From the NCBI GenBank assembly GCA_022579005.1, contig MU401775.1, positions 1 to 34,936 on the forward strand: a DNA stretch of 34,936 bases, written 5' to 3'. Below the pieces are notes generated by a model. That model had not been told where the DNA came from. It saw nothing but the letters and a program-made list of their open reading frames with translations, and did not search any database. Below are positions 13,064-22,760 of the stretch, in pieces; positions within the stretch are counted from its first letter, which is position 1; each line of letters opens with the position of its first letter. This DNA comes from Poronia punctata (Eukaryota; Ascomycota; Sordariomycetes; Xylariales; Xylariaceae). Position numbers and translations under genes: made by a program.

Positions 13064-14427
13064 ATGGAGCTCCCCTTTACTACCCTCGACGTCTTCACCA
13101 CGCAAAAGTTCGAGGGCAACCCCCTCGCCGTGGTGCAGGTCCCAGCCTCTCTACGGTCCCGATTGACGCAAGAGATGAAGCAAAAGATTGCAAAGGAATT
13201 CAATCTTTCCGAGACGGTTTTTCTTCATGAAGGTGGGGGGGGGGGGGGGGGGCGCCCGCAGCCGGGCGCCAAAAGCGGTGTTTAGTAAAAGATATTAGTA
13301 TATAATAAAAAAGATAAAAAANNNNNNNNNNACCCCTACCTTCCGCACCGCTTTACTCATCTTAATCACCAACACATTGCCCCGCAATTCCATCATTCCC
13401 TCCCGGTTTTTCCTCACGTAGTCACCCCCCCCCCCCCCCCCCCCTCTCTCTCTCTCTCTTTTGTTTTATGCAATTAATAGTACTGAATGAAAAAAAAAAA
13501 AAAAAAAAGAGACAAGTGAATCCACCTCCTTCTTCCGCGAAATCGACATATTCACCACCCTCCGCGAGATCCCATTTGCAGGACACCCGGTAATCGGCTC
13601 GGCCGTATTCGCACGGCATTATCTCCATCTTGATAATGTGCGCTACCTCTTGACAAAGGCGGGGACAGTTCGGTTGGACGTTTTGCCGTCGTTGTCGCGG
13701 GGTATTATGGCGGATGTTCCTCATAATGGTATTTTTTACCCCTCCCTGCCCCTCGTTTCCCCCCCTTTTTTTGTTTTCATTCTAAACGTATCTATTATAA
13801 GGTAAAGCTAACAAGAGACAAAAAAAAAAAAAAAAAAAAAAAAAAGTCCGTCTCCACGCAACAACCCTCCGCAAAGCAAACATCCAAACAGGTCTAAGCA
13901 ACAACAACGATTCAATCCGCACAGCAGAGCTGGACGCGCCAATATTCAGCATCGTCAACGGAATGACGTTTCTTCTCGTCCGCGTCGATACTTTGGAACA
14001 GCTGGGGCGCGTGGCGCCTCCACCGCTACGTGTGGAAGAGGTTTCGGGGGTTTTGGATGAGGGGTGGAGGGATAGTTTGGTAGGGAGATATTATTATTAT
14101 CATCATCATCACCACGAAGAAGGGGGGGAGGGAGAGATATGTTTGCGTACTCGCATGATGGAGGGTGAAGGGGGAGAGGATGCTGCCACGGGAAGTGCGG
14201 CTCTGGCTCTTGCGTCGTATATTACGCTGCTGTACGGGGGAGGGAACAGGGAGGAGGAGGGGGGTGAGAGATTGGGATTTCGATCTCGATTTCGAATTAC
14301 GCAGGGGGTGGAGATGGGGAGGAAGAGTGTTATTAGTGTTGAGACGGATTCGAATGAGGATAAGATTTGGTTGGGGGGGAGTGCGGTTGTGGTTATGAGG
14401 GGGACGTTGGATGTTGATGATGCATGA
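13064..14427 (+). CDS. PhzF-family (phenazine biosynthesis-like) isomerase/epimerase-fold protein
   Basis: Exons 13064-13232, 13510-13728 and 13847-14427 join in frame to 322 aa. Family hallmarks are visible: the N-terminal start of the form FTTLDVF, FEGNPLAVV, FNLSETVFL with the likely catalytic Glu50, PFAGHPVIGSA (residues 78-88), and near the C-terminus DAATGSAALALASY (from residue 241) and ITQGVEMGR. PhzF proteins are cytosolic cofactor-independent isomerases; the substrate here cannot be told, and there is no phenazine cluster around it. A Tyr4-His5 run (about 211-219) followed by Glu/Gly-rich sequence comes from a trinucleotide repeat and is an insertion relative to the fold. Both introns end in long A runs directly before the acceptor G, and intron 1 contains poly-G, poly-C and an assembly gap. 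The exon joins are chosen by frame and motif continuity. Confidence 0.85.
13233..13509 (+). other. Intron 1 of the PhzF-like gene, with assembly gap and homopolymers
   Basis: The intron starts with GT followed by an 18-G run (13235-13252). Next is a perfect 8-bp hairpin (ggcgcccg, 13251-13258, with cgggcgcc, 13263-13270) and a short AT-rich piece. Ten Ns follow at 13322-13331, then a 20-C run (13425-13444), a CT repeat, and 19 A (13490-13508) just before the acceptor G. The true intron length is unknown because of the gap. Confidence 0.75.
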
Positions 14428-15269
14428 TCTACCTAAGTAGTTTATACCTTATCTACTAGGTAAGGTAAGGTAAGGTACCTAGGTAGTTAGTTACCTACAT
14501 GGAATAAGTAGGTGCTTAGGTTGCCATGTTAGCGTTTAAGTTTGCGGCTCGGAATCAAGAAGTTGGGTGGAAAACGAAAGGGTGGGTAGTAGGTGCCTGA
14601 TCACAACTATAACGTACTTACCTCCTAATCAAAGAGCCAATATTGCGCTCAAAGACAGACAAGCAAGGGATTGTGGCTGGCTGTAATCACTCTTCTAGTA
14701 TGTTAGAATATGGAATCGGAACTATTCCGCAAAAGTTGGGAGGGAGTATCACATCAAGCAGTCGCACTTTCTACGACTAGGTTAGTACAGTACCTACCTG
14801 CTGATCTAAACTTTGCAGCTACCTCTAAACCTTATATGAATATGTGGCCTTGCCTACTTCACATCTACATACTTAATTATCAAACTTTAAGCATAAAATT
14901 GTTTGCATGGTTTATTTTTTTAATTTGAGTCTACCAAGTGCCGTACAAAAGTAAGTTCCCATTTTGATTTTCATTTCCCTTCTAGTCAAGATAAAGCCTG
15001 ATCATCATATTCAAGATGTGCCGCACTGGGCAGTTTGTATGTATGTATCTGTTGTGTTCTGTTGTGAGGGAGAGAGAGAGAAAGTTATTTCTGGAAATGG
15101 ATTCTGCAAGTCGTTCTTGTTCTTCGCAGCTGGAAGTCAGTCTGTCTGGATATTTATTGTAAAAAGACAGGCGGCATTCTATTTTGCTGGTGAAGGAATG
15201 GATTATCTCGGAATGGGCTCTGCAAGTGTCGTTCTTGTTGTCCCAGGAGTAGGTATTATCGTGTATGGG
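14428..15269. other. Intergenic region with AAGGT and TACCTA repeats
   Basis: No gene is recognised. An AAGGT pentanucleotide tandem (about 14458-14478) and several TACCTA/TAGGTA hexamers (near 14478, 14492, 14791) are present. From about 15060 the sequence becomes G/A-rich with diverged fragments resembling the minisatellite that follows. Confidence 0.6.
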
Positions 15270-15945
15270 TGTTGTACACGAAATACTGTCGGAAAGAGGA
15301 GAGAGAGAGAGAGAGACAGACACACGGTCAAATGTGTGTATGTGTCTGTGGGACGTGAGTGTTCTGTGCGTGGGTAGGCAATACACACATACAGAGGGAG
15401 AGAGGGATATACACAGTCGTTTGTGTTTTCGGCGGCAGTATCTCGTGTGTAGGCGTTAAACACACTGAGAGAGAGAGAGGGAGAGGGAGAGAGGGGCACA
15501 CACAGTGATGGGATGGCGTGTGAGTATTCTCGTGGAAGTGTGCGATTAGGACACACGAACAGAGAGAGAGTGGGAGGGGAGAGAAGCAGCCACACACCGA
15601 TGGAATGGCGTGTGAATACTCTCGTGTGCTTGCGTGGTTGGGACACAAGCAAAAAGAGGGAGAGAGACAGAGACAGACACACACACCAGTGAGGGAATGG
15701 ATTGCGAATACTCTCGTCACTCGTGTGCTTGCGTGGTTGGAACACAAGCAAAAGGAGGGAGAGAGAGAGAAGCAGCCACACACACCAGTGAGGGAATGGA
15801 TTGCGAATACCCTCGCGGGCGTGTGTGGTTAGGACACACGACAGAGGGAGAGGGGAGAGAAGCAGCCACACACACCAGTGAGGGAATGGATTGCGAATAC
15901 CCTCGCGTTCTTGCATAGTTAGGACACACGAACAGAGAGAGGGTG
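15270..15945. repeat. Decaying minisatellite, unit about 90-99 bp
   Basis: Units consist of a GA-rich tract, agcagccacacacaccag, a GGAATGG core and a cgaatactctcgtg-like block, then a variable gtggttaggacacacg segment. The core starts at about 15507, 15599, 15691, 15790 and 15880, giving periods of 92, 92, 99 and 90 bp. Units on the right match one another well, while those left of 15500 are increasingly diverged. This suggests expansion from the right-hand end. A long stop-free frame on the minus strand crosses the array (15203-16300), but periods not divisible by three and low-complexity composition argue against coding. Confidence 0.75.
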
Positions 15946-16681
15946 TGAGAGAACAAGGCCTAAAACACCTCATGCCTGAAAATGGTCGTTGAGAATTCAC
16001 AAGTTTGGTGTTAACAAGTGAATACCCCAATATGGCCTCTTCATTATGTCCTTCTCCACGGCGCTGTCGGGTTTTTTCTCCAACAGCGCTCCTCTCCTTT
16101 CCCAGCCACGAGGAGGTTGAACCCCGTGGACCTTGATGATGATGGCTCCTGGTTGATTTGTTGCCAGGGTCGGGGGCTGGCTTGCTTGGTAGGGCAAGCC
16201 AACAGACATCCGTTTTCAGTAGTTGTCGCGGTTGCTGGATAGGACACCGCGCAAACAGCCCCCGCACAATATTTGCAGATGAATTGCCTCGACAGCACAC
16301 TAATAACTAGGCACAGCTGAAGCTCGATAGGACGACGATATTCCTGACCTGCAGTATCCTTTCAGCTCAGACGTGTCTTTTCTGGCCTCCTGGGTCGCTG
16401 CAAGGTATTTGTTTTGGGATGGTGTAGCCAGGCGGGCTACACACAACCAACGACAACAGGTTATAAGTGTCGATGTAGATTTGCCTTGTTATGGCCGCAA
16501 TCTAGAGAAAGGAAGGGAGAGGGAGAGGCTGACTGCCTTGGTAAGGAGACAGGAGAGCTGGAACGAGAGGGGCGGCAGGAGAGTAAGACTACCAGTTTCG
16601 GGTTGGCGGGTAGGGGGGTCGAGGTGCCGGGCGAGGAGGGACCATGACCAGGTGAGCCTTTGATGGTGATCATAGGCCTGG

Positions 16682-16775
16682 TTGCAGTGACGAGCCGCCT
16701 CTTCTCCTCCTTCTTCACTCATGTTATCGTTGCTTGTTGAGGCAACGAAGAAGTCATTGCGGTGACGAGCCGCAT
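16682..16775. repeat. Diverged direct repeat, period about 74 bp
   Basis: The sequence ttgcRgtgacgagccgc occurs at about 16683 and 16757, and each copy is followed by a hairpin whose stem begins tcgttg (16727 and 16778). Two copies only. This links the hairpins to a repeated unit. Confidence 0.4.
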
Positions 16776-17006
16776 CATCGTTGTCGGTCATGACAACGAC
16801 GGCCAACCGGGCAGTCGATGTCGTCGGTAAACACCTGCCCTACTGTACTGTCTTGGTTAAAAAGACAGGGACTACGACGGACGGAGGTCTTGTAGCCCGT
16901 CGGTTGCAGGTGTGGTTTCTGACTCTTTGGCAGCTACGGCTATGTAACTGCAGCATCGGCCCAGACAGGGAGACCGGCGGCCAGTCATCCGCTCGAACGA
17001 AAAGCC

Positions 17007-17265
17007 CTATGATGACTTCGGCGGTGTATTGCCCAAGTTGTCTCCTCCTGCAAGACATGGTTCTGTTGAACTGTTAGTTTGTATTGAGAACCGAAACATA
17101 TTGAATAAGGAGAAGCTTACGATCCGCAGCAGGGACACAGGAGCCAGGGTAGACCCGAGGGGGTTGATTAAAACACTTATAATCCGCCATCATGCCATCA
17201 CCATGTTCCTCCTCAATGTCAGGCAGACCCTCACACTCAGTATAGCGCAATACGACAAAGGGCAT
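17007..17265 (-). CDS. Possible small two-exon gene or 3' exons of an unrecognised gene
   Basis: On the minus strand an open exon runs from an ATG at 17265 to 17121 and contains RYTECEGLPDIEEE and PRVYPGSCVPAAD. It then meets a GTAAGC donor at 17120. A 73-nt intron (17048-17120) with a CTAAC branch-like motif ends in TTGCAG, and the frame continues for about 13 residues (GDNLGNTPPKSS) to a stop at 17007-17009. The splice signals are good, but the product, about 60 aa with four cysteines, matches no family I know, and the ATG is not clearly the true start. It may be the end of a longer gene starting upstream, a relic, or chance. Confidence 0.25.
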
Positions 17266-17922
17266 CTTTTTCGCCGGGCACGGAGTGTGTCTGGAACGGA
17301 CAGCGGTTCCAGGGGTTGATGGCAGTCACCACGGAAAACCCGGGAGATGTCGACGAGAAGCCACACGAGGTCAGGTGCGGCTCGTTTCCTCAACAATTTA
17401 ACGGTTCTTGTAATAGTTGGGCGAGTTATGTGGCAAAGTCCAGGGGGACACTGAAAGGGGGAGCACAACTCTCGATATTGACAAGAGTAGCAGAAGCCGG
17501 GGCCGCAATTTGCCATAGGGATTGAAGCCTTCGACTTCGTCTTGGTTGGTGTTACCAAGACGACCAATGACCGCACAGTGTATGTGTGATGACATGGGGA
17601 ATTGTCACCACGACGGTCCGTACGACCTCACGTGGTTGAGCGCGAGGCCGTGAGCTGGATACCTTCTGGTGAGCGAATAAGTCTTTAGGTGGGCAAAGAC
17701 GCAACCGGGCCACCAGTGGGCGGGCAGAACTCCCATTCAATTTCGGGTCTCGCTGTTATCGTTGCCCATCTTGGTTAACGTTTGTTTATGTACTTGTGCT
17801 TCTTTGCCGGAAACAGTCGGTACTTTCCCAACCAGGTCCACACCCACGATGCCACGATGGGGCGACGATACTCGCGAACAATCAACCAATGAGCCCGTGG
17901 CTAGAGGCATTGTGTATACCTC

Positions 17923-18540
17923 TCATATCTTCTGAGACATGTCAGCAAAGTGTTCTTCTACTTTTCTCTAAAGGGATCAGAGGAGTGGGGACGGTTTGAC
18001 TTACATCTCGACCACTGATGAATTGTCGGCCGCTGTACGTTTTTCCCTCTAAGCGTTTGCTAGAGGGTAACATACTGGGTGTCTTCAAAGACGTATCCCA
18101 TTTCCCAACACCATAATCCATGATGTCGGCGTGGTGTGTCTCGTTGGTGATGTTGAACGGCCCGAGCGCTATGTAAGCCAAGGAGGGTCAGCATACACGA
18201 ATTGGAATAGGACGAATAAATGGCTGAAAAGGGAAACATACAGTGAAGTCCTCTAGACGTTCTGCTAGAGGAAGAAAGCCGGCCATGTCGCAATGTTGGA
18301 TGCGACAAGACAGGGGTGGCCCCGAGGAACGCGCAAGGGAGAGGAGGCAGGCAGCCTCGTGTTTTCCCAGCCGATCTCGAGTCGCCACTCTAACATATGA
18401 TTGCTATTAGATCAATATTTCACAAAGAGATAAAAGAAAAGGGAGAGGTCGGCGAATTGATTTGAACTTACCAACACAACCACAAGCAGTGGTTATCTTG
18501 TATATGTTGTTACAAGCCGAACCAACCATCGCGCCGTTGT
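17923..18540 (-). other. Possible spliced minus-strand transcript (three consensus-like introns)
   Basis: Three consecutive intron-like segments on the minus strand have good signals: 18390-18471 (GTAAGT to TTAG), 18169-18241 (GTATGT, GCTGAC branch, ATAG) and 17932-18004 (GTAAGT, GCTGAC branch, CTCAG). The last exon-like block reads ALGPFNITNETHHADI and later YSGRQFISGRD, then hits a stop soon after the third intron, at 17923. No single phase keeps all blocks open, so I cannot give a protein. A non-coding spliced RNA or a decayed gene would both fit. Confidence 0.25.
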
Positions 18541-18596
18541 AGGATCCGACCAACAGTCTTGCTACCACCAGCAAAGGAAAAAAAGACAAGGGGAGA

Positions 18597-18622
18597 GGAA
18601 GGAAGGAAGGAAGGGAGGGAGG
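18597..18622. repeat. GGAA microsatellite-like tract
   Basis: A purine tract of GGAA-type repeats grading into GGGA. It is low complexity, and it accounts for the Ser/Pro/Phe-rich frames on the opposite strand here. Confidence 0.6.
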
Positions 18623-18700
18623 ATAACAGCAAGGATATATTGCTGTATCTGAAGAGACCCACGACAATGAACGTGGATAGCTTGCCGTGAAGGTCGGCAA

Positions 18701-19586
18701 ATGTGTTATGTTTGGGGGAAAAAAAAAAGAGAGAAACAGGAAGTAAGAAAGAGGGAAGTGGGAGGGAAATCGACGAGAATTTATACACGAAATCCCCTCC
18801 ACTGTGACCTTGCTCTAGAACCAATCAGATGGGTGAATTGGTACCTCAATGTGAATTTTTTCTATTGTGGTGTTGACCGCCTGCTGTAGAGGGTGGCAGA
18901 AAGGGGGTTTCAATGGGCTCAATGGTTATTGAGGCGAGGTTCACAATTGTCAATACGTTTTGACCCCTGGGATTCGGCCCGAGGATATCAATCAACGGAC
19001 TAGGTACAGGAGCTGCGTCAACATGTTTGATTTGACAATAGGCTTCACAGCATTGTCCTCGGCGTCTACAGGTGGTTCTTGTCATTGTGCAAGAGTACAT
19101 GGTGCTTGTTAATGGACTTCACAGGATGTCAAACCAGGTACATTACGAACCAATGTACCTACATTCAAACTTAACAGAAGCCTGACTTGGAGGAGTGGAC
19201 TTCCCTATGTTAGGTTGTTCGTTGTCCCATTGTTTACCTATGTAGGTACCTACTTACCTAGCTAGAGTATATGTCTCTATTCTCCCCCGAGTGTTAATAC
19301 ATGTCATGTTATTGTAATCACGCCTTGAAATCAATCAGCCAATAGCTAGCTAGTTACTAACCCTAACCTTTTTATCATCAAACAGAACAATGTGATAACT
19401 TAGTTTGATTATTTGTACAGCTTAGAATGTTTGTATAAAGGTGTTTGGTTTGTCTCTACATGTACATGTAGACAGATACTGCCGAGGCACTGTGCGTTCA
19501 TAACTGTTACAGAGGTCTAGATAATACAGAAACCCCAAGTTATGCTTTCCAGGATAGGATGATGATAGAATGCTGGTAGCCTTGGA
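18701..19586. other. Intergenic region downstream of RAD4
   Basis: A minus-strand open frame at 18846-19100 (84 codons, Cys-rich start CRRRGQCCEAYC) is present but has no recognised family. TACCTA/TAGGTA motifs cluster at 19236-19262, and an 18-bp palindrome lies at 19455-19472. The right end should contain the 3' untranslated region of the Rad4 gene. Confidence 0.5.
19455..19472. repeat. Perfect 18-bp palindrome, in the likely RAD4 3' region
   Basis: The sequence tctacatgtacatgtaga is its own reverse complement. Flanking tgtc and gaca extend the pairing beyond a small bulge. It lies 115 bp beyond the Rad4 stop. A cruciform, a protein site or part of a 3' processing structure are all possible. 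Confidence 0.6.
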
Positions 19587-22500
19587 CTATTCATCACTGT
19601 CGGATACAGCAAAATCCTCGTCATCGTCTTCCTCTTCCTCTTCCTCGGATGATGTAACTTGCTTCCTTCTCGTCCGCCGGCGGGTTGACTGTCTTGGCTT
19701 CGCCTTTGTCTTTATCTTGGGTTTGGGAATTGCCTTTTTCGGTCTTGCTTTTGGAACTTCTTCAGACTTCCCACCTTGTTCAACATTAGCCGGTAAGGGG
19801 TCATCCTGTGAAATATACGGTATGGTAACTTGGCCGTATTCCACCTCGAAAGGGTCTTCGCCTTCATCATCTTCATCTTCATCGTAGGTTTGTGGCGCTG
19901 CAAAGAATCCCGAGGTCTGAACTGGTTCTTCTTTGTCATCTTCTTCTTCTTCTTCCTCCTCGTATCCTTCTGGTAAGAAACCGCCGGCCATTTCTTCTGC
20001 TTCAGCATATCCCTCGATATCAGGTCGTTCTCCAGTATCATGGCCGAAGACGTCGATAGATTTGTCGAGATGGCCATAGTCTTGTAGCATCCGGTCCGCG
20101 ATTCGCAATCCCATCAAGAATTTTCGCCAAGCGCCCAATGCTGCTTGCCTGCGCTTCTCGTCTTCCTTCCTTGCCCTTTCGGCCTCGTCTTTCTCCAGTT
20201 CCTCCATGACTTTCTCGTAGTGTTCCTGAGCAACCACCACTCCCTGGATAACTGGCACGGCCATCCGATGACCAAATTCGAACCCTACTACTGCCTCGGC
20301 GTAGTCGATCTTGAGTCGCTTGCAGACGCGTACAACACCGCGATATGGCACGTGGACGGCACCTATCGTCTAATCAGCGGTCATGTAATGTAAATCAGAG
20401 CGTTACTAGAAAGACAAACCTTCGGGACACATATGCTCTGCAAACATGTCGATATTCCTGTATCAAGACCAGTCAGTCAACGTTGACCACATCCTTTTTT
20501 TTAATGCTTGCACACACCCGTATTCGTTCTTTGGTATAACGCCGTCTTTGATAGGGGGCGGAATAATCCAGTCCGTCTGCTCGTAACTGTAGAGTGGCTG
20601 TAACACCTTCTTCCCTGTGGCAGCTTCGGCCTCTGCGATTTCTCTCCGCCGGTTGGTTGTCGCTGCTCGGTATGGTGCGTGCTTTAGAGGTTCCATGCCT
20701 TCCATTGGGGCCCGCCCCTGTTTGTGCCATGTTTCTGCACTCTTTACCGCTACCACGTCTTTCCGGAGGAAAACGTCTTCCTCCTCTGTCTTGCCACCTT
20801 TGACCTTGATGCGAAACACCTTGACAGGGACGGCATCAGGGAGCAACGCTTCCTCTCTCTTGAGATGTCGCTCCAAGACATATTCCTTGGACGTCTTGTA
20901 GTATTGCAATGTCTCCTCACCCTCTTTGATTTCTTTCTTCTCTGGCTGAGCAGGTTTCAGGTCCGTCGACTCTTCCAAATCGTCAACCTCGGTGATTGGA
21001 TGTTTTCTGTCACCCCTGACATATCCTTTCATGACTGACTTGAACCAATTGAATTGGTCGTATCGTCGGATCTTCCCGTGCTTGTTGTATATCGGCACCT
21101 TCTCTTCTGGAAGTCGAACCCCTTTCGTCTTGCCTGGGAAGATCTGCTTTCGGAGATAACGAACCGTTACATCCTTTGCTGTGCCATCCTGTGAGAAACC
21201 AACGCAGTAAGCCATGATTTGCTTAGCTTTATCTGCTTTGCCACCCCGTGGCTCTAGAGACTCCACCAAGTCACGGTTGGTACCTATGGCAGATTTGACA
21301 ATGGGATCGACAGCAAGATACTTATTCGTGACTGGTGATAGAATCTCAGTCCAGTAGTGAGGAAACACCAGATCCTTATCGTAAACTTTTTGTCTAGGCC
21401 GCTTCGGAGGTTTCCCTGTGACATCGGAAGACGAATCATCCTCCTTTAGGTTCAGAAACTCGGCGTCTTCGGAACCATCCAAGTCCATCTTCAGGCTCTC
21501 AGTATCGGAATCCACTCTTTTCCGTCTAGCTGGCCTTTTGGCCAATACCCTTTTCTCTGCCACGTTCACTTTTGGTGTGGGCTCACTCGACTTGTTGCTC
21601 TTAGTTTGTGGTTCTTTCTCTTCATCCGCCTCTTCCGCTTTACTCCAGCCGAAGCCCAAGGACTGTATATTGGCAACCATGCGAGCCTCCAGCCCGAGGC
21701 CTCGTAAAAGCGCCGTGAAAAGTTGGGCCCCGACGTCACGACTGCCGACACATTCTTGGGCCAACTCCCTGAACTTCTCGATATTCTCGATTCGTTCCCC
21801 ATACCTCTCGGGGTCGTGATCTCCTTGCTCAAACATGGCCGTCAACTTGCCTAGTCTCCTGGGGTTCATGTAACCCCATTTACGTAAACCAGGCGCAGTG
21901 ATACGAAACCTCTGCTTCCACCAAGATACCAAGCACTTCACAAGTCGGAACAGGGGATCGCCGTTGCTCATATCCGGGACACCATTCTCGAGCCGGTCGG
22001 CAGCTTCACTCCAATCCCTAGCTGGCCGTGAAGAGACATTGGCCTTTCGCTTTCCTTTCTCGCCTCTCTTACTTTTCGTTTCTTTCGTCGTTGGCCTTTC
22101 CAATCCGCTATTACGCTTCCAGCGATCAACCTCGTCCCATAACCGCGGAGGCAGGTGTGATAGCATGATGGCTTGTAGTTCCTCGTCACATAACCAGGCG
22201 TTGCGTACGGCATTGTGCCATAAGAGCAACTGGACGTGCATACAATGCGTGGCGATACGTATGGCCCTGTTTCTCTTCGAGATGCCCTTTCTTCCCTGTT
22301 CACTGGCCGCGGGGATCATCCGCGTGTCGTGGTACAGCGTCAAGTCCATATCGCCCGTTTCCTGATCAGATTGTTCCTCCTCTCGCTCGTAGGTGGGCAC
22401 ATCTTCAAACTCTGCATCTTCGTCGTCGTCGTCCTCCTCCTCCTCCAATTCTGTCTTTCGACGCTTGGCAGCAGGGGCAGCAGGGACATCCTCAAACTCG

Positions 22501-22760
22501 GCATCCGATAAGGAGCTAAGTGAGCTACTGTCGTCGCTATCCTCCCGCATTTGTTGGAGAGCTGCCTGGGTCTTCTCGGCCGATCCCCTCTTCGAGGCCG
22601 AGTCTAACTCATCCCATAGAGTCGGTTTTCTAACAGGTAGCTTTTCTACCGAGGTAGGCCTGGTGTCTTCTCGCTCATTCGACTTCTTTGTCACACGCCC
22701 ATCACGACTGGTTGGGGACGGGGTGCGGTAGAGCCGCTTACGCGGCACGTGGGGCGGCAT
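19587..22760 (-). CDS. RAD4: DNA damage recognition protein Rad4/XPC (Rhp41 family)
   Basis: Family role: recognises helix-distorting lesions with Rad23 and starts global nucleotide excision repair in the nucleus. Exons on the minus strand: 22760-20518, 20457-20420 and 20362-19587, joining to 1018 aa. Visible in order are a basic/acidic disordered N-terminus with the octet DAEFEDVP twice (86-93, 115-122), and a transglutaminase-like domain in two parts (about 165-215 and 330-545, including LFTALLRGLGLEARMV and HYWTEILSPVTNKYLAVDP). The beta-hairpin domains follow: BHD1 (about 620-672, YVLERHLKREEALLPDAVPV), BHD2 (about 673-740) and BHD3 (about 741-820, VPYRGVVRVCKRLKIDYAEA). The tail is strongly acidic with a KKAIPKPKIKTKAK-type basic patch. 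The 38-nt middle exon is fixed by the conserved NIDMFAEHMCPEG. It shares a 683-bp divergent promoter region with the Cuz1-like gene. Confidence 0.93.

Larger units (their letters stand above)
16061..18700. repeat. Cluster of short perfect hairpins with differing stems
   Basis: At least ten perfect inverted repeats with 7-10 bp stems and 5-9 nt loops occur here. They are at 16178-16201 (tggcttgc arm), 16422-16442 (gtgtagcc), 16727-16748 (tcgttgc), 16778-16799 (tcgttgtc), 16848-16868 (ctgtctt), 17291-17312 (ctggaac), 17537-17563 (tcgtcttggt, 10 bp), 18045-18067 (ccctcta), 18249-18272 (tcctctag) and 18286-18307 (tgtcgca). Weaker ones lie at 16061-16089, 16227-16251 and 18682-18700. Stem sequences differ but geometry is similar; the 18045 and 18249 copies are related to each other. 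No known element of this form comes to mind. A diverged structured repeat or a structured RNA are both possible. Confidence 0.6.

Noticed and set aside
12625..13230. 201-codon plus-strand frame upstream of the PhzF-like gene
   Set aside because: It is out of frame with the conserved PhzF start at 13064, has no recognisable motif, and covers the CT-rich promoter.
13064..14427. A phenazine biosynthetic cluster around the PhzF-like gene
   Set aside because: No other phenazine or secondary-metabolite gene is nearby; PhzF-like proteins are common as single housekeeping-type genes in fungi.
15203..16300. 365-codon minus-strand open frame
   Set aside because: It runs through a minisatellite of non-triplet period, is low complexity, has no family resemblance, and competing frames on both strands are also open.
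18407..18824. Two overlapping Ser/Phe/Pro-rich minus-strand frames
   Set aside because: They reflect GGAA- and GA-rich tracts read on the opposite strand and do not resemble proteins.
18846..19100. Cys-rich 84-codon minus-strand frame as an integrase zinc-binding relic
   Set aside because: The cysteine spacing does not match the HHCC pattern and no flanking retroelement motifs were found.
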